From positions 434,001-498,000 of the forward strand of contig CAVSRC010000007.1 in assembly GCA_963730325.1 (NCBI GenBank): a stretch of DNA of 64,000 bases, given 5' to 3'. Shown piece by piece: positions 18,601-28,468 of this stretch. Each line of letters begins with the position of its first letter. Position 1 is the stretch's first letter. The position numbers and the translations under genes are program-made. This DNA is from CAVSRC01 sp963730325. Lineage in GTDB: Bacteria > Pseudomonadota > Alphaproteobacteria > Rhizobiales > Kaistiaceae. The notes below the pieces were generated by a model. It saw only the letters and a program-made list of their open reading frames with translations. It was not told the DNA's origin and did not search any database.

Positions 18601-19167
18601 ACGCGCGAGGCGGAGGCCCGCGCCGCGCCCGGCCGCGCCGATCTGGCGGAAGCGGTGGCGCGGAACCTCTTCCGCCTGATGGCGATCAAGGACGAATACG
18701 AGGTGGCGCGCCTCTTCACGGACGGGACATTCGAACGTCAGTTGGCGAGCGCCTTCGACGGCTGGGGCAAGCTCGAATACCATCTGGCACCGCCGCTCAT
18801 CGCCAAACGCGACAAGGCGACGGGCCATCTCGGCAAGCAGGTCTATGGGCCCGGCATCATGCGCGTGCTGAGATTGCTCGCCCGTTTCCGCCGGTTGCGG
18901 GGCTCGCTGCTCGACCCCTTCGGCCACACGCGCGAGCGGCGCATGGAGCGAAAGCTGCTCGCCGAATACCGCGCGACGCTGGAGACGATCCGCGCGCGTC
19001 TCACGCCCGAGAACCACCATCTTGCCGTGGCGCTTGCCCGCTATCCGGAGAAGATTCGCGGCTTCGGTCACGTCAAGGCGCAAGCCGTCGCGCGCGTGCT
19101 GCCGGAGGCGGCGGCGCGGCGCGCGGCGTTTCTTGGCGGTGGCGTGCAGGCAGAAGCCGCCGAATAG
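15700..19167 (+). CDS. Indolepyruvate ferredoxin oxidoreductase, fused alpha-beta-gamma type
   Basis: This 1155-residue thiamine-diphosphate, iron-sulfur enzyme oxidatively decarboxylates aryl-pyruvates (indolepyruvate family) and hands electrons to ferredoxin. Domains in order are the pyrimidine-binding domain (GYVSGYRGSPLG near residue 52), the TPP/PP domain with GDGTYVHSGSLVVRAA and a conserved CxGCPYNTG motif near 430, the Cys-rich cluster NELVCEGCGDCGVQSNC near 630-645, and a C-terminal gamma domain beginning LITGVGGTGVITIG. The length is typical of the proteobacterial fusion. AAGGAG lies six bases before ATG 15700. It probably acts in aromatic amino acid breakdown. The long minus-strand frame opposite it is a shadow. 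Confidence 0.93.
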   Translation: MALAAVSPDDKYDLARQRVLVSGTQAVVRLLLMQQARDRRQGINTAGYVSGYRGSPLGSLDQQLWRAAHVLQPAGIVFNPGINEDIAATALWGSQQAEMRGEGRFDGVFGLWYGKGPGVDRSGDALKHANLAGTSPLGGVVALMGDDHTCESSTTAHQSEYAFVDAMIPVLSPAGVQEILDYGLFGYALSRYAGTWVGLKCVKDTIESTATVDGSLNRVATVVPGSFRMPPGGLSIRAHDNPLAQEERLHEFKVPAVLAFLRANTPDRLVLGGGRQPRIGVVTAGKSYLDVLQALDDLGIDEVRAANLGLRLLKIACTWPLEPQSIRDFAEGLETIVVVEEKRGLIESQIKEILYGTANQPTVLGKKDAEERWLFPSKGALDTNAIAIAIGERLIAGRPDEPLVRRLAALRNAQEVLASIHDVAERTPYFCAGCPYNTGTAIPEGARAYAGIGCHYMVQRVADRHTEGYTQMGAEGANWIGEAPFSTRGHMFQNVGDGTYVHSGSLVVRAAVAAGTNITFKVLFNDAVALTGGQKPDGDPTVEKIAAQMLAEGVGKVVVVSEEPKRYTGRARLPPGVYARHRDELDAVQRKLAETGGVSVLIYDQTCAAEKRRRRKRGQYPDPDRRVVINELVCEGCGDCGVQSNCVAIQPVETEYGRKRTIDQSVCNKDFSCLRGFCPSFVTVHGAVMKKAVPLADDETDLPDPPRLPALSGNYAVLITGVGGTGVITIGALMTMAAHLEGKAAAVIDMTGLAQKGGPVTSHVRIAPTAEDIKAVRVAAAGADLVLGCDAVVAGSARSLAAIDPGHTAVFVNTHETYPGAFTHDPDYTLPMRRLVQAITARAGAPKSRFIEATEIATALMGDAIATNMFMLGFAWQAGAVPLTHFAILKAIELNGVDVAMNRAAFGWGRRAAVEPDVVAEIAAGRSDRRKVPAAESLDELAARRARFLTDYQNERYAQLYADAVAATREAEARAAPGRADLAEAVARNLFRLMAIKDEYEVARLFTDGTFERQLASAFDGWGKLEYHLAPPLIAKRDKATGHLGKQVYGPGIMRVLRLLARFRRLRGSLLDPFGHTRERRMERKLLAEYRATLETIRARLTPENHHLAVALARYPEKIRGFGHVKAQAVARVLPEAAARRAAFLGGGVQAEAAE

Positions 19168-19268
19168 GCGCCGGGACAGGTCGACGGCTGTCAGAAAACT
19201 GATCTACAGTTGCTCTAGCGATGTGCCGCCGGGGCCAACGGAGCCCCGCTTGATGAGGAGGCTTAGTA

Positions 19269-20778
19269 ATGAAGCGCAAGACAGCATTGGCCATTGCCCT
19301 CGGCGCAGCGATGATCGGCGCCGCGGCGCTCGTTCCGGCGCAGGCCGAGACGGTGAAGCTGACGATCCTCGGCGTAGGCGACATCTACAGCTTCGGTGGG
19401 GCCAAGGACCGTGGCGGCTTCGCCCGCCTGAACGCGGTCGCCAAAGCCGAGAAGGCGGCCAATCCCAACACCGTCTATGTCTTCGACGGCGACATGTTCT
19501 CGCCCTCGCTGCTCTCCGGCTTCGACAAGGGCGCACACACGGTCGAACTGACCAACATCGTGCCCTTCGACATCGCGGTGCCCGGCAATCACGAGTTCGA
19601 TTTCGGCACGGACCAGTTTCTCGCCAATATGAAGCTGGCGAATTATCCCTGGGCCGCGCTCAACGTCACCCATGCCGACGGCTCGCCGATCGAGGGGCTC
19701 GGCGGTACGGTGATGAAGGACATCGCCGGCCTCAAGGTCGCCCTGGTGCCCGTCGCCCAGGACACCACCCCGGAAGTTTCCAGTCCCGGCGACTGGAAGT
19801 TCGGCAATACGGTCAAGGCGGCCGTTGACGGCGCCAAGGCGGCGCGCGCCGACGGGGCGGACATCGTTGTCTGCGTCGTTCAGGCGGAGCACAGCGACGA
19901 CCGCGAGATCATGGCGAGCAAGGCCTGCGACGTCATCATGTCGGGTGACGACCACGACTACATGACCGGCTATGACGGCATCACGGCCTATGTCGAGACC
20001 TCGACCGAGGCCAAGTATCTCGCCCCGCTCGACCTGGAGGTGACGATCACCGAGAAGGACGGCAAGCGCAAGGTGACGTGGGAGCCGACCTTCCGCTTCA
20101 TCGACACCAAGACGGTGACGCCCGACCCGGAGACCCAGCAGATGGTCGACGGGCTGAAGGACAAACTCGACAAGAGCCTCAACGTCGAGATCGGCACGAC
20201 CGAGACGGCACTCGAATTCGCGCCGCAATGTGGTGCGCACCGAGGAGGCGGCAATCGGCGATCTGATTGCCGATGCCATGCGCGGCGCCAATGGATCTGA
20301 CATCGCCATTACCAATGGCGGCGGTATCCGCGGCGACAAGCAGTATCCGGCCGGCACGGTGCTCACCCGCCGCGACGTCCTCACCGAACTGCCCTTCGGC
20401 AATGTGACCGTGGTTACGGCGATCACTGGAGCGCAGGTGAAGGAAGCGCTGGAGAACGGCGTCAGCCAGGTCGAGGACGGCGCCGGCCGCTTCCCGCAGG
20501 TTTCGGGGCTGAAGATGGTCGTTGACCTCAAGCAGCCGGTGGGCAGCCGCGTCCTGTCGGTGACGGTTGGTGACAAACCGCTCGATCCCGCGGCCACATA
20601 CAAGGTCGCAACCAACGACTTCATGCTGCATGGCGGCGACGGCTATACCGCGCTCGCCGGTGGCAAGGTGCTGATCGGGCCGATGGAAGGCAAGCTGATG
20701 GCGAGCGACGTGATCGACTACATCGCCGCTGCCGGCAAGGTCGACGCCAAGGTCGAAGGCCGCATCGTGAAGCAGTGA
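19269..20778 (+). pseudogene. Secreted 5'-nucleotidase/2',3'-cyclic phosphodiesterase family protein, frameshifted as sequenced
   Basis: The two frames together encode about 502 residues with a signal peptide (MKRKTALAIALGAAMIGAAA...AQA). The metallophosphatase domain has GDMFSPSLLSGF and PGNHEFDFG. The C-terminal 5'-nucleotidase domain has SDIAITNGGGIRG and MLHGGDGYTAL. The frame breaks at 20217-20218; deleting one T from GAATTC gives ALESRRNVVRTEEAAIGDL, the usual interdomain sequence. It should dephosphorylate nucleotides in the periplasm. The usual GGHDH metal motif reads MSGDDHDYM here, which may alter metal binding. GAGGAGG lies seven bases before ATG 19269, and a strong terminator follows. 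Confidence 0.9.
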
Positions 20779-20799
20779 CCGGAGTGGCGGCGGGTTTCG

Positions 20800-20826
20800 G
20801 AGGGCGGCCGCTGGCCGCCCTCTTTT
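20800..20826 (+). terminator. Rho-independent terminator after the 5'-nucleotidase gene
   Basis: A 10-bp stem (20800-20809 with 20813-20822, three-base loop) is followed by TTTT. It separates the nucleotidase from hemH. Confidence 0.88.
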
Positions 20827-20883
20827 CGTTGCGGGGCGGCCGACTGTGGACATGGGCCGCAGGAACCCTATGAATGGGCGGCA

Positions 20884-21939
20884 ATGAGCGACGAGACCCC
20901 CACGAAACCGCCCGCCGGCGCCGGGCCCATGCCACCCGGCCATCCGCCCGTGCGCTTCGGCCGGGTCGGGGTGCTCCTGGTCAATCTCGGCTCGCCGTCT
21001 GGCACCGATACCGCGTCGGTCAGGCGCTATCTCAGGGAATTTCTCTCCGATCCGCGCGTGATCGAGGTGCCGCGGCCGATCTGGTGGGTGATCCTCAATC
21101 TCTTCGTCCTGACCACGCGGCCGCCGAAGACGGCGCACGCCTATTCGATCGTCTGGAACAAGGAGAAGAACGAGGCGCCGCTCGTCACCATCACGCGGGC
21201 GCAGGCGGAAAAGCTCGGCGCCGCGCTGGCGGGAGACGGCGTCGTGGTCGACTGGGCCATGCGCTATGGCGAGCCCGCCATCGCGTCACGTCTGGCCGCG
21301 CTGAAAGAGCAGGGCTGCGACCGCATCCTGGTCGTGCCGCTCTATCCGCAATATGCCGCGGCGACCACGGCGACGGTGAACGACAAGGCCTTCGAAGCAC
21401 TTGCCGGCATGCGCTGGCAGCCGGCGGTGCGCACGCTGCCGCCCTGGCACGACGACCCGGTCTATATCGACGCGCTCGCCGAATCGATGCGTGCGTCGCT
21501 CGCCGGCCTGCCCTTCGAGCCGGAGGTGGTGCTTGCCTCCTTCCACGGCCTGCCACGCGACTATCTCGACAAGGGCGACCCCTATCATTGCCAGTGCCAG
21601 AAGACGACGCGGCTTCTGCGCGAGAAGCTCGGCTGGCCGGAGGAGAAGCTCCGCATCGTCTTCCAGTCGCGCTTCGGCGGTGCCGAATGGCTCAAGCCCT
21701 ATACCGACGTCACCATCGCCGAGCTGGCGAAGGGCGGCACCAAGCGGCTGGCGGTGGTCATGCCCGGCTTTGCCGCCGATTGCCTGGAGACGCTGGAGGA
21801 GATCGCCATTCGCGGCGGCGAGACCTTCCGCGAGAACGGCGGCCAGGAATATGCCGCGCTCCCCTGCCTCAACGACAGCGACCCCGGCATGCGGGTGCTG
21901 GAAACCGTGGTGCGGCGCGAGCTTGGCGGGTGGCTCTAG
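20884..21939 (+). CDS. hemH: Ferrochelatase
   Basis: The 351-residue enzyme inserts ferrous iron into protoporphyrin IX, the last step of protohaem synthesis. It opens with GVLLVNLGSPSGTD after a 30-residue extension. It carries the family signature around ASFHGLPRDYLDKGDPYHCQC, which includes the catalytic His, and the PGFAADCLETLEEI motif near the C-terminus. Cys residues in CQCQ and ADCLET are in positions that bind an iron-sulfur cluster in some ferrochelatases, but I cannot confirm that here. It stands alone between a terminator and qmcA. Confidence 0.95.
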   Translation: MSDETPTKPPAGAGPMPPGHPPVRFGRVGVLLVNLGSPSGTDTASVRRYLREFLSDPRVIEVPRPIWWVILNLFVLTTRPPKTAHAYSIVWNKEKNEAPLVTITRAQAEKLGAALAGDGVVVDWAMRYGEPAIASRLAALKEQGCDRILVVPLYPQYAAATTATVNDKAFEALAGMRWQPAVRTLPPWHDDPVYIDALAESMRASLAGLPFEPEVVLASFHGLPRDYLDKGDPYHCQCQKTTRLLREKLGWPEEKLRIVFQSRFGGAEWLKPYTDVTIAELAKGGTKRLAVVMPGFAADCLETLEEIAIRGGETFRENGGQEYAALPCLNDSDPGMRVLETVVRRELGGWL

Positions 21940-22092
21940 CCTCCGACCCCGCCGATTTGGCTGGTAGAGCCGCTTTTCAGACCCTACATGTGACCCGGCT
22001 GCAATCGGCGCGGGAACACGGCGATTCGCGGGCCAGCGGAGGGGAAAGACGAGCCGCGGCGCAAGCCGGCGGCGAACACGGAGGATTGAACG

Positions 22093-23058
22093 GTGGGATT
22101 CGATTGGGTCGTCATCGCACTCGTCATACTGGTCATTCTCGTCCTGCTCGCCGGCGTCAAGACGGTGCCGCAGGGCTACAACTACACGGTCGAGCGCTTC
22201 GGCCGCTTCACCCGCACGCTGACCCCGGGCCTCAGCCTCATCGTCCCCTTCATCGACAGCATCGGCTCCAAGATGAACATGATGGAGCAGGTGCTCGAGG
22301 TGCCGACGCAGGAGGTCATTACCAAGGACAACGCCACGGTCTCGGCCGACGGCGTCGTCTTCTATCAGGTGCTCGATGCGGCGCGCGCCGCCTATGAGGT
22401 GCGCGGGCTGGAGAACGCCATCCTGCAGCTCACCATGACCAATCTCAGAACGGTGATGGGCGGCATGGACCTCGACGAGCTGCTCTCCAAGCGCGACGAC
22501 ATCAACGACCGGCTGTTGCGCGTGGTCGATTCTGCCTCCTCGGCCTGGGGCATCAAGGTGACGCGCATCGAGATCAAGGCCATCGACCCGCCACGCGATA
22601 TCGTCGAATCGATGGGCCGGCAGATGAAGGCAGAGCGCGAGAAGCGCGCCGTCATCCTCGACGCCGAGGGCCTGCGCCAGTCGCAGATCCTCAAAGCCGA
22701 GGGCGAGAAGCAGGGGCTGATCCTGCAGGCCGAGGGCAGGCGCGAGGCCGCCTTCCGCGATGCCGAGGCGCGCGAGCGCTCGGCCGAGGCCGAAGCCAAG
22801 GCGACCGACATGGTGTCGAAGGCGATCGAGGCCGGCAACGTGCAGGCAATCAACTATTTCGTCGCCCAGCGCTACACCCAGGCGATCGAAAAGCTCGCCT
22901 CGGCGCCCAACCAGAAGGTGCTGATGCTGCCGCTCGAGGCCACCGCCCTGATCGGCTCGCTCGGCGGCATCGCCGAGATCGCCAAGGACACCTTCTCCGC
23001 CGAGACGCGCGCGCGCCGCAGCGGTAGCGTGCCGCCGGCGGGGGGCAACGCGACATGA
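22093..23058 (+). CDS. qmcA: SPFH/band-7 membrane protein (QmcA, stomatin-like)
   Basis: The 321-residue protein has an N-terminal membrane helix (about residues 4-24), then the band-7 domain starting TVPQGYNYTVERFGRFTRTL, and a long Ala/Glu/Arg-rich helical region (about 190-260). Such proteins form large membrane-bound cages that organise proteases or microdomains. The start is GTG 22093 with GGAGGA seven bases upstream. It overlaps nfeD by four bases. QmcA-NfeD pairs are widespread and the two proteins are thought to act together in membrane quality control. Confidence 0.93.
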   Translation: MGFDWVVIALVILVILVLLAGVKTVPQGYNYTVERFGRFTRTLTPGLSLIVPFIDSIGSKMNMMEQVLEVPTQEVITKDNATVSADGVVFYQVLDAARAAYEVRGLENAILQLTMTNLRTVMGGMDLDELLSKRDDINDRLLRVVDSASSAWGIKVTRIEIKAIDPPRDIVESMGRQMKAEREKRAVILDAEGLRQSQILKAEGEKQGLILQAEGRREAAFRDAEARERSAEAEAKATDMVSKAIEAGNVQAINYFVAQRYTQAIEKLASAPNQKVLMLPLEATALIGSLGGIAEIAKDTFSAETRARRSGSVPPAGGNAT

Positions 23059-23504
23059 TCCTGCAAGCCATTGGCCAGCTCGGCCCGTGGAGCTGGCTGG
23101 TCTTCGGCCTGATCCTGCTGGCGCTCGAAATTCTCGTGCCGGGCAATGTCTTCGTCTGGTTCGGTGTCGCGGCGCTGGTCACAGGCGTCATGGCGCTGTT
23201 CGCGCATTTCGGCTGGCAGGTGGAGCTGATCGTCTTCGTGGTGCTGGCGGTGGTGCTGGTCATCGCCGGACGGCGCTTCTTCGCGCGCACGGCGCAGCCG
23301 GGCGAGCAGCCTTTCCTCAACGACCGTGCCCACCGTCTGGTCGGCAGCGCCTATGTGCTCGCCGCGCCAATCGTCGACGGCCACGGGCAGGTCAGGATCG
23401 ACGACACCAACTGGCGGATCACCGGGCCGGACTTGCCGTCCGGAACGCGGGTCCAGGTGGTCGGCGCCGACGGCGCCGTGCTCAAGGTGGAGAAGGCCGG
23501 CTAG
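23055..23504 (+). CDS. NfeD family membrane protein (short form)
   Basis: The 149-residue protein has three or four membrane helices in its first 80 residues, followed by the C-terminal OB-fold domain (about 90-148) with LVGSAYVLAAPIVDGHGQVRIDD and GTRVQVVGADGAVLKVEK, typical of NfeD. It lacks the protease domain of long NfeD proteins. It overlaps qmcA by four bases, so translation is coupled. A palindrome spans its stop codon. Confidence 0.93.
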   Translation: MILQAIGQLGPWSWLVFGLILLALEILVPGNVFVWFGVAALVTGVMALFAHFGWQVELIVFVVLAVVLVIAGRRFFARTAQPGEQPFLNDRAHRLVGSAYVLAAPIVDGHGQVRIDDTNWRITGPDLPSGTRVQVVGADGAVLKVEKAG

Positions 23505-23513
23505 GCCGGCCTT
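23493..23513. terminator. Palindrome spanning the nfeD stop codon
   Basis: Bases 23493-23501 and 23505-23513 are exact inverted repeats around the TAG stop. No T-run follows, so it would be a weak terminator or mRNA 3' stabilising hairpin. Beyond it, TTGCCT and TAGTGT with a 17-base spacer (23559-23587 approximately) could be a promoter for the next gene. Confidence 0.4.
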
Positions 23514-23642
23514 CGATGCCGGTTTCCGAATTTCGCCGCCTTGTGGGCCTCCTCACAAGCGCAGGTTGCCTCATTTTTGCCGGCCGCCTAGTGTCGTTCC
23601 AGGTGCGGCATTTTTGACTAGGCCATTGCCGGAGACCTGGGT

Positions 23643-26600
23643 TTGGCGCGCATTTTCCTTAGCCATTCGAGCAGCGACAACGCCGCGGCAATTGCGCTCG
23701 GCGACTGGCTGGCGGCGGAAGGTTGGGACGACTTCTTCCTCGACCTCAGCGCCGCGCGCGGCATCGCCGCCGGTGAATTGTGGGAGCGGCGCCTGCACGA
23801 GGAGGCCAACCGCTGCGAGGCGGTGGTGTTTCTCATCAGCCGTGCCTGGCTCGCCTCGCAATGGTGCGTGCGCGAGCTCACCCTCGCCGACAAGCTCAAC
23901 AAGCAGATCTTCGGCGTCCTGATCGAGGACATCCCGGTCGCCGACCTGCCGGCCGACCTGACGGCGACCCGCCAGGTGGTCAACCTCGCCGCCGGCAAGG
24001 ACCACCGCATCTTCACGCCCGAGCTGCCCGACGGCAGCGAGGGCTATGTGCTCTTCTCGCAGGGCGGGCTCTCCCGGCTGCGCGAGGGGCTGATGCGCGC
24101 CGGGCTGGATGCGCGCTATTTCGCCTGGCCGCCGGAGGACGATCCCGAGCGGCCGCCCTATCGCGGTCTGGCGCCGATGGAGGCGGAGGACGCCGGCATC
24201 TTCTACGGCCGCGAGGCGCCGACCATCGAAGTGCTCGACCGGCTGCGCGGTCTCGCCCAGGCGGCGGCGCCGCGGATACTGGCGATCATCGGCGCCTCGG
24301 GCGCCGGTAAATCTTCGTTCCTGCGCGCGGGGCTGGCGCCGCGCCTCAGGCGCGACGACCGCAACTTCCTGATGCTGCCGATCCTCAGGCCGGAGCGTGC
24401 GGCGCTCTCCGGCGAGGATGGGCTCGTCCGTGTTCTGGAGGCGGCGGCGAAGAGTTTTGGGCTGGCGAAGAGCCGCGCCGACATCCGCTCGGCGGTGCAG
24501 GCGGGGGCGGCCGAGGTATCGGCGCTGCTTGCCGCTCTGGCTGGCGCGGCGGGCCCGCCCGATGCCGACGACGCTGGTGGCGGCCGAACGCCGCGCCTCG
24601 TGCTGGCGATCGATCAGGGCGAGGAGCTGTTCCTGGCCGAAGGGGCCGAGGAAGCCGCCGCCTTTCTCGATCTCGTCCGCGATCTCGCCACGGCGCCCGA
24701 GTCGGATCTCATCATCCTCTTCACCATCCGCTCCGATTCCTTCGAGCGGCTGCAGACGGCGCCGGCGCTGGAGGGGCTGAACCCGCAGACCTTCAGCCTG
24801 CCGCCGATGCCGCGCGGCGCCTATCAGACGGTGATCGAGGGGCCCGCCAGGCGGCTGGCCGAAAGCGACCGGGTGCTGACCATCGAGCCGGCGCTGACCG
24901 CGGCACTGCTCGCCGATATCGAGGAAGGCGGCGGCAAGGATGCGCTGCCGCTGCTCGCCTTCACGCTCGAGCGGCTTTACGTCGAATATGGCGGCGGCGG
25001 CGCGCTGACACTGGCCCAGTATCGCGATCTCGGCGGCATCAGCGGCTCGATCGAGGCGGCGGTGGAGCGAGCGCTCGATGCCTCTGCCGGCGACCCGGCG
25101 GTGCCGCGCGACCGTGCGGCCCGTCTGGCGCTGCTCCGCCGGGCGTTGATCCCGTGGCTCGCCGGTATCGACCCGGAGAGCGGATCGCCGCGCCGGCGCG
25201 TCGCGCGCCTGTCCGAGATTCCGGAAGAAGCGCGGCCGCTGGTCGATCACCTGATCGCAGCCCGGCTGCTGCTGACCGACGTCTCGCCCGAGACCGGCGA
25301 GCGCACGGTCGAGCCGGCGCACGAGGCGCTGCTCAGGCAATGGGGCCTGTTGCAGGGCTGGCTGGAGGAGGACTTCGCAGCCCTTTCGGCACTGGAGGGC
25401 ATCCGGCGCGCTGCGCGCGACTGGGCGGCCAACGACAAGGACGAGGCCTGGCTCGCCCATACCGCGGGCCGGCTGGAGGATGCCGAAGCCGTTGCCCACC
25501 GGGACGACTTCGCCGGCACGCTGGAATCCACCGACCGCGCCTACCTGGCCGCCGCCCGCGCGGCCGACACGGCACGCCGCAACCGCGACCTGGAGGAGGC
25601 GCGGCAGCTCGCGGCGGCACAGAAGAAGGTGGCGCAACGAACGCGCATCGGCCTGATCGCGGCAAGCGTGCTGCTGGTCGCGGCGGCCGGAGCAGCCGTA
25701 TTCGGCTTCCAGAAGGCCAACGAAGCGCGCCAGCAGGCGGCCGTCGCCGAGGCACAGAAACAGGTGGCCGAGGAGAAGACGAAGGAGGCCCAGGCCCAAC
25801 AGGCGCGAGCCCAACGCGCGGTCAAGGCGGCCACCAACACCGCCAACACGCTGGTGCTCGATCTCGCCTGGAAGTTCAAGGATGCGCGCGGCATGCCGGC
25901 CGCGCTGGTGCGATCCATCCTGGAACCGGCCCTCGCCTTGCAGAGCACTCTGATCGATGCCGGCGAGACCGACCCAAAGTTGCGCAATAGCCAGATCGAT
26001 GCGCTGAGCCAGACGGTGGATACGCTGCTCACCATCGGCGACACGGACAGTGCGCTGGCGACCGCCGAGAAGCTCCGCGACATCGCGCGGGCGCTGGTGG
26101 AAGGCAATCCCACCAACCAAATATGGAAACGCAGCCTGGTGATCAGCCTCGCCAAGATTGGCGATGTGAAGTCGAAAGTCGGCGATCATAAGGGCGCCAT
26201 CGCGGCCTATGAGGAAGGCGTCAGCCTTGCCCGCGAGGTTGCCAGGGATACCGGCGTCAACGCTGCCGAGCGCGACCTGTCGATCGTTCTCGACAAGCTC
26301 GGCGACATGAGGTTCCAGGATGGTGATCTGCCGCGCACACAGGCGGCCTATGAGGAGAGCCTCACCATCCGGCGCAAGCTTGCCGACGACGAGCCGGGAG
26401 CCGATTCGCGTCGCGACGTGGCGACCAGTCTCGGCAGGCTCGGCGACGTGAAGCTTCGCACCGGCGATCGCGCCGGGGCACTGGCGGCCTATGAGGAAGG
26501 CCTCTCCATCCACCGCGACCTTGCCCGCGACAAGAACGACGGACGCGCGCAGGCCGACCTGGCAATGAGCCTGGTCAGTGCGGGAGACACCAAGCGGCAG

Positions 26601-28437
26601 TCGGGCGACCTTGCCGGTGCGCAGGCGGATTTTGAGGAGAGTTCTGGCGCTCGCCCGCGAGCTTGCCACGGACGAGAGCAATGCGTGGGCACAGCTCAAC
26701 CTGTCGATCAGCCTGGAGAGAGTCGGCGATGTGGCGCTCGATCTCGGCAATTCGGCCAAGGCGCAGGACGCCTTCGAGGAGAACCTCGCCATCCGGCGCA
26801 AGCTTGCTGCGAACAAGAGCAACGCTTCGGCACAAAGGGACCTGGCGATCGCGCTGGACCGCATCGGCGACCTGAAATACCGGGAGAACGACGATGCCGC
26901 GGCACTCAAGATCTACGAGGAGAGCCTGGCCATTAGCCGCAAACTGGCCGGCGACAATGGCAATGCCCTGCTGCGGCGCGACGTGTCGGTCAGCCTGAAC
27001 AAGGTGGGCGACGCGAAACTGCGGGCGGGCGACGCCGCCGGTGGCATGGCGGCCTATGAGGAGAGCCTGGCCATTCGCCGGAGCCTTGCCGAAGACAGAG
27101 GCAATGCGTTGGCCCAGCGCGATCTGGCGGTTACCCTCAACAATATCGGTGACATCAAGCGGCGCTCGGGCGATCAGGCGGGCGCGCTGGCCCCGCTTGA
27201 GGAGAGCGTCGCCATCAGCCGCACGCTTGCCCAGGACAGGAATGACGCGCGGGCGCAGCAGGATCTGGCGATCGCGCTGACGAGCCTCGGCCTGGCCAGA
27301 CGCGCGGCCGGCGACGAGGCGGGTGCATTGGCCGCCTATCGCGAAAGCCTGCCCGTCTTTCGCGACCTCGCCAAGGGCGGAGGCGAGGCCAGTGCCCCGC
27401 TCAATCTTGCCTTGGCGCTTGACCGCACCGGCAAGTTGCAGGTCAGGCAAGGGGACCGTGCCGGCGCCCTGGCGGCCTATGACGAGGAGGTCGCGGTCTG
27501 GCGCACGATCGCCGAAAACGGAAAGGCTGCCGCGCAACGCAGTCTTTCTGACAGCCTCGAAGCACTCGCCGACCTGAAGCTCAAGTCAGGCGATCGGGCG
27601 GGGGCCATCGCGGCCTATGACGAGAGGCTCGGCATCGCGCGCAAGCTCGCAGGCGACGACAAGGGGGCGCAGCGCGACCTCTCGATCGATCTGAGTACGC
27701 TCGGCGAGCTCAAGCTCCAGTCCGGCGATCAGGTCGGCGCATTGGCCGCCTATGAGGAAGGCCTCGCCATTGCCCGTCAGCTCGCAGCGGACAAGACCGG
27801 CGGCGGCGCGCAACGCGACCTGATGGTGAGCCTGTACCGCGCGGCGGATGCGAAGCTTGCGGCAGACGACAGCGAGGGCGCGCTGGCGCTCGCCGAGGAA
27901 GGCTTGGCGATCGCCCGTGATCTCGCAGGTGACGCGGGCAATGGCGATGCGATGCGCGATGTGGCCGTCGGCTTGGAAAAGGTCGCGACCATGCAACTTC
28001 GGTCGGGCGAGAAGAAACAGGCGCTGACGGCCTATCAGCAGGCGATCGACATCTACCGTGCGCGCGCCGGGGACAAGGCGGATGCGGGTGCGCAGCACGA
28101 TCTCATGGTGATCCTCCTGGAAATCGGCCGGGCAAAGGCCGAGTCCGGCGACAAGGCCGGTGCTCTGGAATCTTACCGGGAAAGCCTGTCGATCACGCGC
28201 ACGCTGGCCGCCGGACGCGACGACAGAGCGACACAGATCGATATGGTGGTTGGACTGACCCATGTCGCGGAGCTGGAGGACGCCCCCACAGCGAATCTTC
28301 TGGAGGCGCGCGACATATTGCGAGCGCTCGATGCGAAAGGGCTTCTGAGCGCGGACCAGAAGGACTGGTTCAACTGGGTCGACGACCATCTCGCCGCGGC
28401 CGGCAAGCCGGCGACGTCTGACGCCAAGGCGCAGTGA
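23643..28437 (+). pseudogene. TIR-STAND NTPase-TM-TPR protein, frameshifted as sequenced
   Basis: Two frames together encode about 1597 residues. The TIR domain (1 to about 150) starts ARIFLSHSSSDN and has the WCVRE motif with putative NADase Glu78. An nSTAND1-type NTPase (about 165-560) has the P-loop GASGAGKSS at 217-225, an acidic Walker B (LVLAIDQGEELFL) and the downstream AHEALLRQW motif. A coiled stretch, one membrane helix (about 667-690) and about 15 TPR-like repeats of about 48 residues follow, with consensus GDxxxxxGDxxGALAAYEESLxIxRxLA. The frame breaks at 26642-26643; deleting one T gives EESLALARELA. The start is TTG 23643. STAND proteins with TIR effectors are known antiphage or cell-death sensors; its trigger is unknown. 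Confidence 0.9.
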
Positions 28438-28468
28438 AGCCGGGGTTGCCGGACGGCGCGCGGCCGCC

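Noticed and set aside
14992..19083. Very long minus-strand open frame (over 1300 codons)
   Set aside because: It lies opposite the indolepyruvate oxidoreductase and part of dctQ, is rich in Arg, Gly, Asp and His as GC-rich antisense frames are, and matches no family.
23571..26909. Long minus-strand open frame opposite the TIR-STAND gene
   Set aside because: The plus strand encodes recognisable TIR, STAND and TPR domains; the minus frame shows only mirrored repeats.
25900..28300. DNA tandem repeat or CRISPR-like array
   Set aside because: The periodicity of about 144 bases is the coding trace of divergent 48-residue TPR-like repeats; there are no conserved direct repeats with spacers.
7393..28437. 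A single defence island joining the TPR-S and TIR-STAND genes
   Set aside because: About 15 kb of ordinary metabolic and transport genes separate them and there are no mobile-element signs, so linkage is not supported.
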